Positions 36,721 to 49,662 of a stretch of 64,000 nt of DNA are shown in pieces. The position numbers were made by a program, and so were the translations under genes. The stretch's first letter is position 1, and each line of letters begins with the position of its first letter. The stretch is from Andrena cerasifolii (taxonomy: Eukaryota > Arthropoda > Insecta > Hymenoptera > Andrenidae), in assembly GCF_050908995.1 (NCBI RefSeq), contig NC_135124.1, positions 7,130,001-7,194,000 of the forward strand, written 5' to 3'. Below the pieces are notes generated by a model. The model searched no databases and was not told the origin of the DNA. It worked only from the letters and a program-made list of their open reading frames with translations.

Positions 36721-37066
36721 AGGGGGGCAAGACGAGGTGTTACTTGGGGATAATTTATTAGGATATTTTGATTAAGTAAAACAGTAAAACGGGGAGTGAA
36801 ATATCGAATGTCAATGAAGCATTTCTTTGCGACCTTCTCAGCTATTTCACATCCCGATTTCAAACTGCATTATTCTCGTGTTAAGCGTTCCATTATGAAC
36901 TCACAGTGGAAGGATGAATCTGATCGGGAAACATTCTCTGCATCGCTCTATTATTAGCTGAAAGACAGAGGTATTCTGTAGAGATAATCTGTTTCTTGTA
37001 TTCTCTTTTGATAGTGACGAGTATAGTTGTTTAGTGACCTAAATTCCTGCATTGAAATTGCGTGTC
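36721..37066. other. non-coding stretch
   Basis: AT-rich after the CpG island ends; no open frames or repeats of note. Confidence 0.5.
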
Positions 37067-37118
37067 AATAAGGTCGAAAATCGCTGATTTCGGGAATTTC
37101 GCGATTTTCGACCTTATT
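37067..37118. repeat. perfect 18-bp-arm palindrome
   Basis: AATAAGGTCGAAAATCGC (37067-37084) is followed by a 16-base loop and its exact reverse complement at 37101-37118. It marks the start of a 270-bp patch with long A and T runs that ends in a second palindrome. An exact 18-bp match is far beyond chance. It may be a fold-back element end or a hairpin-forming RNA. Confidence 0.9.
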
Positions 37119-37313
37119 CTGCAATCTTTAAACGTTTATAGCTCAGAGCAACGTTAACTGATTTTTATGAAATTTTAGGCATGTATACAATCTTATTTCA
37201 ATCTACGAACGTTTTTTTTTAATTTTCATTACAGGCTCACAAAAAAAAGTTTAAAAAAACGACATTTACTATTTTTTTTTTTGCTATTCCGACCAATTGC
37301 TGCTTTTTTTTCA

Positions 37314-37334
37314 ACACGACGATACACGTCGTGT
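37314..37334. repeat. 8-bp-arm palindrome ACACGACG/CGTCGTGT
   Basis: ACACGACG (37314-37321), the spacer ATACA and CGTCGTGT (37327-37334) form an exact inverted repeat. It follows T-runs at 37211-37219, 37271-37282 and 37303-37311. With the palindrome at 37067 it brackets a patch that looks like a decayed repeat. Confidence 0.6.
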
Positions 37335-40300
37335 ATTTGAACAAATTTTGGCGGCACTACTATCGTGTTGAGTAATTTCGCGGCAGGTAATTGAATCTCG
37401 CGAAATAAGTGCGACGCAAGCACGCTGCGTTGAGTATGCTTCACTTGGAATCACTTCTAGGCAAATGTTCTGAGCAGCGAAATTAATTGGTTGGGGTCGA
37501 GTTCGGTAAGTGTGGCTTGGAATTTCACGAAATCGAGATCCTGATCGCGAAATCGTCGATTAAGAAATAGTGAAACTATGCAGAGAATTTGCCGGTTGAA
37601 ATCCGTTGAAGGTAATCCTTTTTTGAGCCGCGAAAGTCTCTGTGAAACTAGCTAAGAAGGATGGTAATAACGGGACTGGTATTTCTAATAATGATGCTCT
37701 GATAACTTTATGTTGAAACAATAGCATAGATACAATTTCATTGAGGGAAAGGTTTCTTCAGTGCCTCGGTGAAGGGGGACGTGAATCACTATTCTGTTTT
37801 GCAATAAAAAATTGAAAATCATATTGGAGATAACATGAATATTCATAATCCTATACGTTTACACTTATCACTGCTCGTGTTATATCTGATTTCGTTAAAT
37901 ATTATAAGACTTGGAACAGTAATTAAGTATTGACTAGAATAGAATAAGAATTAGATTGATGAGTAAGAATTCAGTCCTATACAAACATTTCATATTTATC
38001 CCTGGAAAATATGTGGAAATGACAGATCTCAATCTTAAAATAAGAATGAACGAATACAGTTTACTGCAATGCAGTTCGATTCACTTATTCGTACTTATAC
38101 ACGTTAAGACTAATTTAATTAAAAGCTCATTAAAACAGGATGCCTTTATCTCCTTGTGCAATCTTGTACCAGAATTGTCGTGGACTTTCAGGTTTGCATT
38201 GCAATCATTGTTACCACTATAATAATATTCGCTTTCATGCAACTTACGTGAAATAAGAGAATTCGGCACACAATCCTACCTGAAACAAAAGAGAAAATTA
38301 CTGTATTTAAATGAAACATATATTGTATCACGTCTCCTTTATTTTATTTCGTAATTAACGCGCCAACGAAACATTTAATTGTTACATAGCTGCGTGGAAC
38401 GAACGAATTCTGCAAAAGGAATTATAAATATACTTTTCCCAACTTAATTGAATACCTTATGTTTGATTAATGTAGCATTCATTAATGCGCAAGAGGTTTC
38501 ACATTCACAAACCAATGAAATACATAAATGATATTTCAGTTCGATCAAATCGATATTAATTTCCAGCGTTCAAATGTTTGCGAGTAATCAATTAATTAAT
38601 TCAGGTGCTTCGAAAACACTTGATTTATGATTACTGTCCGTTACTGAACGTTAAAGTACTTTGTTTGCTGAACGGTAAGCGACGTGAAATTGTCTCTGAT
38701 GTTTTCTCTTCGTAATATTCTGTCACTTGCGTAAACACCCTCTACTTTTCTGTTCTGGAGCTAATGAAAAACCAGTTGTGAATGGTGTAAACATCTGAAG
38801 ACGCTTCACTTCATACAATACTCGGGTAAATAATGATCTCAAGGAAGGTACTCCACACGACTTTCATAAATTCGCGGTACACCGGCCTCTTATTTTTCAA
38901 GAATAAATCATGTCTTCGGTTTCAATACTTTCCTACCCTTAGCAAACAAAAACACATGGTATCAAACAAAATTCCTTATACAAAACAATTTCAAGCGATC
39001 TTTCCCACTTAATTTTCACAGATTCACGACATAATTTTCAACAACTTCTTCTTCTTCTTCTTCCAGCATAAACCACAAATTGTGAAAGATACAAAGTCCT
39101 ACAAAATGCTTTGCTTTATACCAAATTCCTCGCAGAAAACAATCTGAAGCGACGCTTTCCGCCCAACTCCCACAAATTCGCGATGCACCAGCTCCTTTTT
39201 AATCGCGTACTGTTAAAATAAGATTCTATGGGATCAAACATAGGCCATCCCTCGTCTCGCAGCGATAGCGGGCCGCTCGAGTGCCGTCAATAACGTCGAC
39301 CGTCCGAAGTGTACTTTTATCGGCACTCGACCCGAAATACCCGCTCGCGTAAATGGATGGCTCCGCTTGTATCCCAACATTTAACGTATTGATCAACGAA
39401 GGAGTAATAAATAGAGGCACCACGGGACACGCTGCGAGCCTGATTAAACTTCACTCTCCGCTAATGCTTTATAAATAGGCAACGCTTTCTCTCTCTCTCT
39501 CCGTTCTTCCCCATATTCTTCCTCTGCACGCAGGGGCGAGGGATGTCACGCATTCGCCGGGAGACCATCTTCTGATGTACTTTTTCGTCTGCTATTACTC
39601 ATTAACTGTGTTGTCATTGCGATGGTTTTTTAGAAACCGTGTGCCACGGTGCAGGGTGGATAGGTACCTATTACATTTGAAATGCCACTTCATCCTCTCC
39701 TTTCTATGATTACGACGTACAGGATGATTCATGAACACGCGTCGATACCTTAGAGGGTGAATATGCACGTTAAAATAAATAAAGATGTGTGCTAAGATCA
39801 GTGGAACTAGAGACATCTATGTTGCAAATCTCCGAAATATTTGTTGTTCTTTTTTTATTGTTTTTCCTCTGTTTTAACTAGGATGGCGTTTTAAGCTTAT
39901 ATTGCCCAACGAACTATAGTCCCATTCTGTTTTTCCCTCCTCTCTCCTTCGGGTCCCAGCAGCAGCAGTGCACCGGGAGGAAGGTGGTCTCCCATCTTTC
40001 CACAGTACACCATCCCGTGATGCTTAACTTCGGCGATCTAACGAGAACCGGTGTTTTCCATCACGGCTACGGCCGCTGGTTTCGAAATATTTATGGCATT
40101 AAAATGGGAATTCATATTTTCCTTGCAATACGAAATCCGTCGCAACAGTGGTACTGCAGCCGTTGCTATGAGAACTGGACACAGCGTTACTAGTTCCTCC
40201 CTCGGTACGCCACGAAACGACAAGTCCTTTTGGATACTGGGGCACGAATGTGAAATGAAGCACAAGTATATATGTAACAATAACAACATATATTTAACGA

Positions 40301-41608
40301 TTAACAAAGTGAATACAAATAAGTTTGAATAACGCCCGAAAATTAACGAACGGGGAAAATAAATTTCCCACGCGCCCCAAGGTTGGGGAAGAGAACAGAG
40401 CTGTCCTTAGGATTTCACTGGGGCTCTGGCAATCGTCACTTTTATTGCCCTAGCCCCCAAGCTCGACCACCCGCAGTAGGCACTCGAGCAATCGTCCGTT
40501 TTAGGCCTAGGAAATAAATAAAACTTTCTCTCGGCCTACAGTCCGCTACATCCTCGTTGAGGGAACATTGCTTTGGAGAATCACCGACGGGGGACCCGCA
40601 ATTAGCAAAAATTGTCCGACAATGTCAGCGGTGGGAGTTTCAAAAGGGGCATCGAGAATTTCCGCCGCGGTCGAACAAGCTCCGCGGTGGCGTGGGGCTG
40701 GTGTCTGCGGTAATGTAACGAGCCCCGGTTAAAAGTCGACCGCTCGGTGCTCGTCATCCTCTGCCTAGCATCCTCGAACTTATAAACTTGCAAATGTCAC
40801 CCGAGCGCCGATAGATCTTCGTCTTTTTATACCGCCAACGACGGAGGTCTGTGAATAGGCTCTTTACAGGGGCGTAGGTCGGATCGATCGGCGAGTAAAA
40901 GTGAAAGGACGTCGCGCGGGGTGTTGCGTGGGGCTCGTGAAATCGTGCATCGAGAGAGGAGAGCGCTAGCTGGCAAGAAAATCGAGATTTCCCTGCGAGA
41001 TTCCACACCGCTTCGTTCCACAACGACCTTTTAGCACGGAGAATGCGAGTTTCTGTGCCCACCACCTTCCAAAGCCTTCGGATAACTACCCCGCATTCTG
41101 CTCTGCTGCGAATTTCTTGGTGTTCCGAATAAGGTATTTCTGTAAGCTTTGTTTTTAAATACAGGCTCAAGCCTGGGAGCTATGAAGGAACTGAGTTTTT
41201 TAACCTGTTGGCGAAAACGAGTTCACTCGTCGTTGATATTAAAACATTGCGCCCGTTGCGAAAGAATGCTAATTTCATTCCTTTCTTGTTACCAGTGGTG
41301 GTACCTTCCGATGTTACTTCGTTTTTTTTCTTTTTTGCTTCTTCCATTTTTTAACACATAGGTAATGTCAGTAGACTAAAATAAAAATTCATGTGTTTAC
41401 TAATAATACTTTTGAGTAAATTGTTTATTTATTTATCGGTAAATCCTGCTGTTTTTAGTTTAGCATTCTATTTGTATCAGGAGTAACATTAAGAAATATT
41501 TATACCTGCTGTGGGAAAGATGAGTTAAGTCTTTTTTTGTTATTTGTTTCTATTCAGCTAGGGAGTCTTTTTAATCGATAAATGTGTCGGTTAAAGCCCT
41601 TAACTTAA
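37335..41608. other. non-coding stretch with microsatellites and a GC-rich islet
   Basis: Contains (TTC)n at about 39044-39063 and (TC)n at 39487-39501. A lone sequence similar to the repeat end at 6214 occurs near 39717, and a CpG-rich islet lies at about 40560-41100. The 138-codon minus-strand frame at 40754-41170 lies in that islet and shows no domain. Nothing else is supported. Confidence 0.5.
39044..39063. repeat. (TTC)n microsatellite
   Basis: About six uninterrupted TTC/CTT units. Too short to be of structural interest; may be polymorphic. Confidence 0.85.
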
Positions 41609-42304
41609 GGGGAGCCTCCGGTTAAAATTTTTCAGAAAATCGTTATTTTTATATATATATTTTTGTAGTACATCTTCCTGAGAATACCCCGTGAATGTTT
41701 CAAACCAAAATTCGTAACGGTATAGATTCTACAGTCACAACTAATTCAAACTCCAAACGCAGGTATGAGCCGAGAACACTTTGAACGCGATTTTCTCGAA
41801 ACACGATATTTCGAAACGGTAACCACGATTTCAGAACTAATGAACCGATTAAAAAAAAACCTTGAGTCATTTGATTCGTAATTGGACTCGCTATCGCAGC
41901 ACCGTGTAACATAATTTTTTGAAACACGGTTTTTTTGTCCGCACATTTGGTCGGGAAATTACCCCCTTTTTGCACTGCTTCGTTCAAATGTGCAGCAACA
42001 TCGCGGTTTTGGTCCTTTTTGCCCCAGCAAGGGCTGCTGAGATAGGCATTGAAATAAATTTTAAGAAATTATTTGAAGTAAATTTCGTGGTTACCGTTTT
42101 GGCATCTCTTTCTGGCAGCGTCTGCACTAAGCGCCACCTAGAAAATGCATCAAGACCGAGAACATGAAACAAAAAATTTTGTTTGCACCCTAACGAGTGT
42201 ATTAATAAATGCCAAAAATATTTTTTAGGATATGTTACTACCTCTTCTTGTAAAAAATTCATAAAGATCACCTATTTTTTAAGGGGTTTGACCGGAGGGG
42301 CCCC
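41609..42304. mobile_element. TTAA-flanked fold-back element (696 bp)
   Basis: TTAA flanks both sides (41605-41608 and 42305-42308). The left end GGGGAGCCTCCGGTTAAA pairs with the right end (minus strand) GGGGCCCCTCCGGTCAAA. Inverted similarity continues inside: CGAAACGGTAACCACGA near 41813 and its near complement near 42085, and CTATCGCAGCAC against CTATCTCAGCAG. The arms are therefore long and diverged. TTAA targets are used by piggyBac and Kolobok; the GGGG end does not fit the CCC of piggyBac, so Kolobok-like is my guess. Overlapping 66-95 codon frames on both strands reflect the arms and are not genes. Confidence 0.75.
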
Positions 42305-44120
42305 TTAAATGGTTGATGATCGTGTGTTTAAACTCTATGCACGTCGTTGAAAGGTAGACAAAGTAATTCAAGTAATGATAAAGATTTGGAGTTGTATTAG
42401 AAACATAAACATCTGAAATCGAATTTATGTGGAATCAGACGTGAGAGAACAATTGGGGAAACAAATTTCAAATTCAAAAACACTTGTAGAGTTTTCAAAG
42501 AGATCCACCTGGCAAGTTTGTGATAAGACCTCGAGCAATTCATCAGACTTATAGCAGACAGCGATAAATAACAATATTCTATGAGTTCTGTCTTTAATTA
42601 ACAATATTTAATTTTACGAACAATGAAGATGAAACAGAATATTGAAATTAATTATACAAAATTAGACTACTAAATTGTTTTCTTTTTTCCTTAAATCGTG
42701 CTGTAATTGATGCCGTCTTAGTGTTATCTGAATTCGATCCAGTGGAACCTATTCTGAGTAACGGAAATACAGTGTTTAACCCGGTTTATTTTCGCATAAA
42801 TAGCGTATTTGATGAATTGCATCAACTACCTGCAGCAGTTATTTACATGACACAGGCCGTTCGAGCGCGTGCGAAAATGCCATTACGCCAGCCACAAAAA
42901 TGTTGAATAAATCTAGAGATTTAGCTAATAATATGCAATTTATAGCGCACATGCACCTATATCTACATGCATTACGTTCTTTTTTTTTATACGTTTACTC
43001 TATCATCAGAGAAGCAAACTATTTAAATAAAGCATTTGAGTGGCCAGATTTCCATACAATTTACATTTAGCCATTAAATAAATTTCCCGCAATTTATTTA
43101 ATCGGTGTACCGAGCAGAAGGAACGATATAAATAAAAAATAGAATAATTATTTTAATGAAACATAATATTTCCAATGCAAATTGCTGGCAAAATATTTCC
43201 CTCTTATTCAACGCTCGCTTAATCACGCTCATTAACACAAGAATTTTTTTATTCATCCCCACGGGAATTACTAGAATTATTCTTCTGTCACCGTGTTCCC
43301 TTTTTATTCAATTATGTTTCATAAACACGTCCCTTCGCTGACCTACCTCCCATAGTCGTCGATTCGTCTGCATCTACCTCATTATTCCTGACCGATAGTA
43401 CTTAATATCCAAAACTATTAAGGCACTTCCAAGCGAAACAATATGCACCAGCTTGAAAAGAAGAATCTACACCCACCAATTTATCAAGCATCCCCATACT
43501 GTTGTATCTACGCATTAATTAATTTCACACACAACCCTTCGTTTATCCATTCAATCTTTTCATAGCATTCGATGCTAACCCCTACCTATCCCCTCCGACA
43601 TTTGCCACAGTATGTGCCACCTTGTTGTCACGTAATTCACACCCCCATTCAAACCAGTCGAAATTTTCCAGATTTACGCGTCACTTTATCCCGTTATAAA
43701 TCACGCCAACGCGCGAAACGCGTCGCACTTATTCTTACATTTCACCTCTCGACCAACGTAATATACATTTCCCCGTGTTCCATTCATTTCGCGGACTGAT
43801 ACACCCCTCGCTCCTCCTTCTCACCGTTAAAATCGGTGCTGCAATGTAAACCCAATATTTCGCGGGAGGGGTGTGGTTTGTTTCGTTGGCAGCGCGATTT
43901 CGTATTTTTTCCTCTCGCCATTCCCTTTTTCGATGTGCATTTGATTTCGAGGTAATTCGAGGTGGGATTTTCCATAGACATCAGTAATAGTCCCACGGGA
44001 TCGAAACGGATGAACTGGGAACGTGGTGAATGGTAATGGAACGACCTAGTAATTTGCGGTAGTGGGCAAAAGAATTTTTCATTAAATAATTTCACAGATT
44101 GATTCTTCGAAATTTCCATA
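42305..44120. other. AT-rich non-coding stretch
   Basis: No domain-bearing frame. Sequence around 43560-44120 is somewhat richer in GC, with overlapping frames of 75-111 codons on both strands. Confidence 0.5.
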
Positions 44121-44154
44121 ATTTATGTGGTGTATATAGGTACACCACATAAAT
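44121..44154. repeat. perfect 14-bp-arm palindrome
   Basis: ATTTATGTGGTGTA (44121-44134), the six-base loop TATAGG and the exact reverse complement TACACCACATAAAT (44141-44154). Could be a fused pair of transposon ends or a stable hairpin. No flanking duplication seen. Confidence 0.9.
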
Positions 44155-47100
44155 GGTGCTGGACTAAATTACAGGATCACTATAATTTCCTGAAAGTTTT
44201 GGTTATTTTCAAATGGCTGTATCTCCACGAAAAATGATCGCAAAAATTATTTTAAAAAACAGTTCAACTTTTTTTTCACCCCTTATGGTACTGTTTTATC
44301 AAGACCAAGCGCAGGATACGAAGTTATACATCGTGTGGCTATGTGTGGATTTCGAAGTAAATATTTTTGAATTATTTATGAAAGCACAATTTAGAGCAAC
44401 AACCATGTAATTGTATGAAAAATTGTTCTTTGAACCTAGGGGATTCGCTAGAGGTCACGCCACGTTGGTTCGAATTAATCTTTTTCGAGCAAAGTTATTA
44501 CGCGCCGAGGTATTAATCTATGGATTTCTATGGGGAGTTATAATTTACGAGTCCAGTAAATCCACTGAAGCGTGGAGATCAACGTAGCACGGGAAACGGA
44601 CCAAATGAGTGATCTGAAAAACCAGAACGATCGTGCGATGTATGCGATAGACTATAGAGGATCAAAAGGGTGCCACGAAAAATGTCAAAGACATCGTTAG
44701 CGAAAGTGTTTGAGAAGTTAATTACTTTCTGGGGAAGAAAATGTCTGAGTTAATGATGAAAACGATGGGACGGTAATTAAATTACATTCCAGTCACTAAT
44801 CGAAATAATTTTGTACCAGAAAATATGCAACAAACGTAGAAGAACTCGAAAAAATGTAAAAGAAACATAAATGTTTGTATAATGATAAATATGGAATATG
44901 TTGCGTGTATTTATTTTAAACAATTTTCATTCAAAACACTGTACGATGTACATTCTTTGTCTAATTATTTGAAGAATTAACATTATGGCTTCTCCAGTGA
45001 ATATTTTTTACTTTATTCTTGCTTACAGAGCGTTTTGTAAAGTTCGATTGACAGATTAATTTAACAGAATTTACTGCGTTCGTTGGTGTATTTTACTTCA
45101 CTAACTTTGCATCCAAATTCCAGCTTAAAAATTACAATTTCGAATCTCCCCTGAGAACACTTAATCCTAAGAAGTTTGAAATAGTTCGGTCGGTGATAAT
45201 GAAGATTAGTTGGAGATTAATTGAATTAAATTCTAATTGAATTTTAAAAATTCCAAAACACTTTTTAATAGAAGGAAACTATGGAATATCAACGGAATGA
45301 TCACCAACATGCAAGTAAAGAAATGAAAAGCTTTCTCAAGTATTTCTCAACAGCAAAGAACAAGAATAATAACAAGAAAATTATTATTAACACTTCTCAG
45401 TAATAAGAAATTATTTTCAGAAATGAATACTGCATATTTATGCATATTTCTTTCAGATCTTTGAATAAATTCTTTCACTTCATCCCCTACTTTCTTTTCT
45501 ATATTTTTTTCTTTTCAATTCATTACGAATAACTTGACTACATTCAGCTTAGTAATTTCACATGTTCCACATCGATATTTAATTTTTCCCTGCCAATACT
45601 GCAATTATCTTCCCACTTTCTCCCACAATCTAACAGTCATTGAGCAAAAGGTATTCCATTGTTTCAAGCGTACGCGTAATTTTCATTCCCATGCACGTGC
45701 CAAATTATTATCGGTGGAATTAACTAACGATTCATGGCCAGCGTTCCCCTACGATTCCCTTGCTATCGAAATAACCCTTCTATTCTCTCGTTCGCTATTA
45801 TTCTAAGCGACAGAAGCTCTCATTTACATTTTAATCGTGCTGGTTAATGCGCCTCTCTATGTACATGATCGATCAATACTGCTGTCACAGAAAGTTACTG
45901 GTACACAATTGAAGCTGCGCTTTCCGCGACAGTAACTGATAAGAAAAAAGGCAGAACAATAAAAACGTAGGGAAAGTAGATCGGCGCTCGCAGTGAATAT
46001 TAAAAAGATGAGTTTCGCTTTTTTTCTGATATGGCGATAGAAGCTTAACTAGAACAAAAGACCAGTATTGCTCCTAGTATTTATTTTGCATGACGGCTTG
46101 GACTGTTTAGAAAAATAAATCGAATCGTAAAGATGAAAGAAATATATTGTATCAAATACAGTAATATTTTTACTAGATGATAAGTTTATGCCTGTTTAAC
46201 GTGTTTGAGCTTTGAAAGAATTGAATTCTATAATCAGTGGGATTTATTCGATTTGGCGATTCTCTAATGAATACTGATAACGAGTCATTGTGTTATGCAG
46301 TGCAAATAGTTAAGAAAACTTTGGAAATGAAAGGTTAGCGAAAAATGCGTTTTATGTGAAAAATGAAGATTGATATTATTAGAAAAAGATAAACAAATCT
46401 TCATGGTTTTTCTAAAAAACTATAAGTAGTATATAGTTCACTCGAATTGCAATTGGAACATTGACAAAATAATTCTACATCATCCCTGAGTGATAACTTA
46501 CTCGATATTTACTTGGAACAAATATTTTTTTTAACTAATATATTTAAACTATTCTCCTTAAAAAAAATTCAGAAAGCAGTGTCGTTTTCATATTTCAAAC
46601 CTGCCGTTCACGAATGAAAGGTGATTTTTGCCAGCCAACTAATTGATAGTTTGCATTTAATCAGATTAATTACCATTTTTCCCCGATCTTTCCACGACGA
46701 AGGATCTTCTGCCTAATGACTCATTAGCCAATTCCTCCTCTCAATTTCCACTCTTTACACCCTCGAAACTCTTCCTTTCCTCCATTCTTGCCTCTGTTGC
46801 ACGTCTCTTCCTTCCTCTCAATTACTCCCTTTTGTTTACCAGCGCCGGCATCCAATCTATTTCGACGCGTAATCTATCGTTTTTATCGCTTGCGTGCCGA
46901 CCCATGCAAATAAATGGACTTGATCGAACGGCGTCTCATGAGAAGCCAGGCGGAGGGCTCGAATCCTGCAAAGAGTTCTTATCGATTGGCTACTTCGCGG
47001 TCTCGTTCGCCGAGTACTTCTCGCTGAATTAATTATGACCGTTCGCACAGATGTCGAGAAAACGTTGAGCGAACTTTTAAATAGGTCAGTCCCTCTGATA

Positions 47101-49533
47101 CGGACTGAAATTTGGTGGGAAATTGACTCGAGACGCGGGGATTTATATCCGTCGGGGAAAATGGGTCTCGAAGAAATTCGAGCGCAGCCGTTGATTAATT
47201 TTTTAACGTTCACGGCGCGCGGTAAATTATAGACATTACGCGAGTCGGTTGCAAAACGACCGCCGATATACGAGCGAGTCGTGTAATTACTGGAGTAATA
47301 TTCGTAATTAATGTTGCTGCGTAATAACATTATTCAGCTGCTATGCCCTCGAGCCAGGGACTTCCATTTTACACCTACGTGGAGCAGCTGCTTGAAAAAT
47401 GTAAGGGACTGAATTTTAGGGCGGTGAATATTTTAAGAAACTGTAAAGTACTGGTTCCGAGGGGAAGTGTAGAATTTATTCAAGTGTTTGATTGAAAATA
47501 AGCGTGATTAATGGAATAAAAATGTGCTCAAGAAAATGTTTGTCCACAGATTAAAGTACGTGCTATACCTTGCATTTGATAACTTTTATTATAATTTGTT
47601 GAATCTATTGTGATTCGTTGATATCGACTATCTCGATATCTCGTTAAAGGGTTTAAGAAAGTGTACACCGAAGAAGCTATCTATTTCCAAACAATGAACA
47701 TTATAATTAACCATACTTTCTTCCTAAAATCATTTTGTCAATATTTTCAAGCCCCCAGAATTTCTCCTAATTATAATAATATATCTCTATAAGTTTCCAA
47801 CTGAACATTACGTAAGCACTATCTTCATCTTCAAATTATCCCACCAGCAACAATCGGGACACTTAAAGAGAAAGCCAAAGAAATTCTAAATTCAATAAAA
47901 GGGTGGATTTGAAAATGAAACGTCAACCGCCCAACAAGGTTTCCGCTGCTCAGAATTTTTCGTCGCGAAAATTGCACGGGATTCAATCAGCCTTCGCGCC
48001 AATCAAAGTCTGCGCGAAACAAAATTGAGTTCGCCGGAGATCGAAGACTGGGCACACGCCGCAGAAGAAGAATATCGGGAAAAGTGCGCGTCTTTGGTTG
48101 ACCGGTCGGAGGAGTGTTTCAGGCGGAGGATCGGAGGGAAACTCGCTGAAAAGTTGATAAAGCGAGCTCGACGCAACTTAGCAAAGGTTGTTATTTGTTG
48201 GCCGAGCGGCAGGGGTTGGCGTGAATTCGAGGAGGAAAGGAAGTCTTTGGGCGCTTTTACTCACAGCCGATTGCGCCCTAACGAGAGCAATCATCGCTCA
48301 TTTTCTCACGCCGTTCCCGGAAGCTCGCAAGTTTGCGGCACGACCTTATCTCGGGGAATATGAATAGGATGACGAAGCTCTTATCTTCGATCTATCGATC
48401 CTTGAGGTCTCCCGAGGCGCCTTGTTAGCCGCGATGTATTAACAGCGATACGAAACCACTGAGTCAAAGGAAAGGCGACGTTGAGGAACTCTGGTCAAAT
48501 ATATTTCGACCATTTTCGTAGACTTTTAAACAGCATAATTAACGTTGAAAAAGATTGCTTTTACCGATTCCTTCTTTAAAACTGGACCCATTTAGCTAGT
48601 TATCAACGTTAAAATCGTTAGAATGCACATTTTGCAACATTTATTGTGAAATCCTTACTCACTTGGCTAATTTTTGAAAGACGGAGGATGGAACGAGTGG
48701 AATTTTGAAAAATACTTGTTTCAAGTATTGACAAAAATATACAAGTGTCGAATTTCATTTTAGAAGATGCTTCACTCTTGAAAGACACTTTTAATTCAAA
48801 TCGAAGTAGCATTTTGTGTTGTGCTTTTCTGAAATCTAGAAAAATCTCAGGAAAATTTCGGGCTTTAAGTCAGCCGTATTTGCTGGCTGTGTCCAGAGCC
48901 TGACCTAAGCACTATTTCAAAGGATTTTTAAGGAGCACGACGTGCAAAGGGAACGAAATCATGTACTATTTCCTCTTTGCTGTACTTCCTGGTCGGAAGC
49001 ATGTTACTTAAAGGACTCGTTCTACGGGGTTCACCCCCGGGGACTCGGCGGAGGCCAACGAAAAGACGTACGACTTATCTCGCTCTTCCGCTCGGCTGAA
49101 CAGCGTCGGACGTGGTGTTCACGATCGAGGAATCGAACCAGCGTGGCTCGATTTTCATTCACTTTCAACGTTTTAATGGAGCCTGGCTCCATGTCGGCAG
49201 GGAAATTGTAGATTGCGCGAGAAAGACCGATTTCCACGATTGTCTATCAGCGATCGAATTTTATCGAACACCCCCGAGAAATCTTTGGCCGGGATCGCTT
49301 CGCTTCTAATCACTGCACGTTTCCAGTAGAATTCCAAAGTCATTACGTACGATTCCATGAGCTTTATTAGCTAGTGTAATTTCTTCGTTTTTGAAAGAGA
49401 AGAGGAAACACTTTTAGTGCATAAAAATGTGATCGTGGGAAGTATGCAAAGTCTTTTAAGATGAGTTGATTTATTTTGAGGAAGCGAGAAAGTGTCTTTT
49501 TTTCCTAGATCAAAATAGGGGACTGAAAGTGAT
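44155..49533. other. non-coding stretch with three CpG-rich islets
   Basis: Islets at about 46840-47330, 48000-48460 and 49020-49310 have open frames on both strands (157 codons minus, 112 plus, 89 plus) without domains. A pyrimidine-rich tract lies at about 46680-46840. The CpG islets in AT-rich DNA may be conserved regulatory elements. 44200-44410 has a look common to old insect repeats, but no ends are defined. Confidence 0.4.
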
Positions 49534-49662
49534 ATGAAAAACTTCAAAATATTAAAAAAATTACACCAAGTACGTGAAAAAGTCGAGGCCGAAAAAGAGT
49601 ATTATCATATAAATCACAAAAGAATAGAAGAAAATAATATAAATATAAGGAAAAGATTATGA
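49534..49662 (+). CDS. small charged ORF (42 aa), unassigned
   Basis: ATG at 49534 opens a 42-residue frame ending in TGA at 49660-49662. It is rich in K, E, R, N and I, with helical/coiled-coil-like spacing: MKNFKILKKLHQVREKVEAE, then EYYHINHKRIEENN. The frame is open upstream for five codons to a TAG. A good acceptor-like tract (CTTTTTTTCCTAG) ends at about 49508, but reading from it meets that TAG. The sequence around the start (ATCAAAATAGGGG...GATAT) is repeated in diverged form about 166 bases downstream. It could be a micropeptide, a last exon or an A-rich chance frame. Confidence 0.2.
   Translation: MKNFKILKKLHQVREKVEAEKEYYHINHKRIEENNINIRKRL

Noticed and set aside
40754..41170. 138-codon minus-strand frame
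   Set aside because: No recognisable motif; open because of local GC content.
46857..47330. 157-codon minus-strand frame
   Set aside because: It sits in a CpG-rich islet open on both strands; the translation is R/S-rich with no domain.
49128..49150. GGTTCGATTCC on the minus strand, an exact tRNA B-box
   Set aside because: The flanking bases do not form the T-stem, and no acceptor stem or A-box is found at the right distance.
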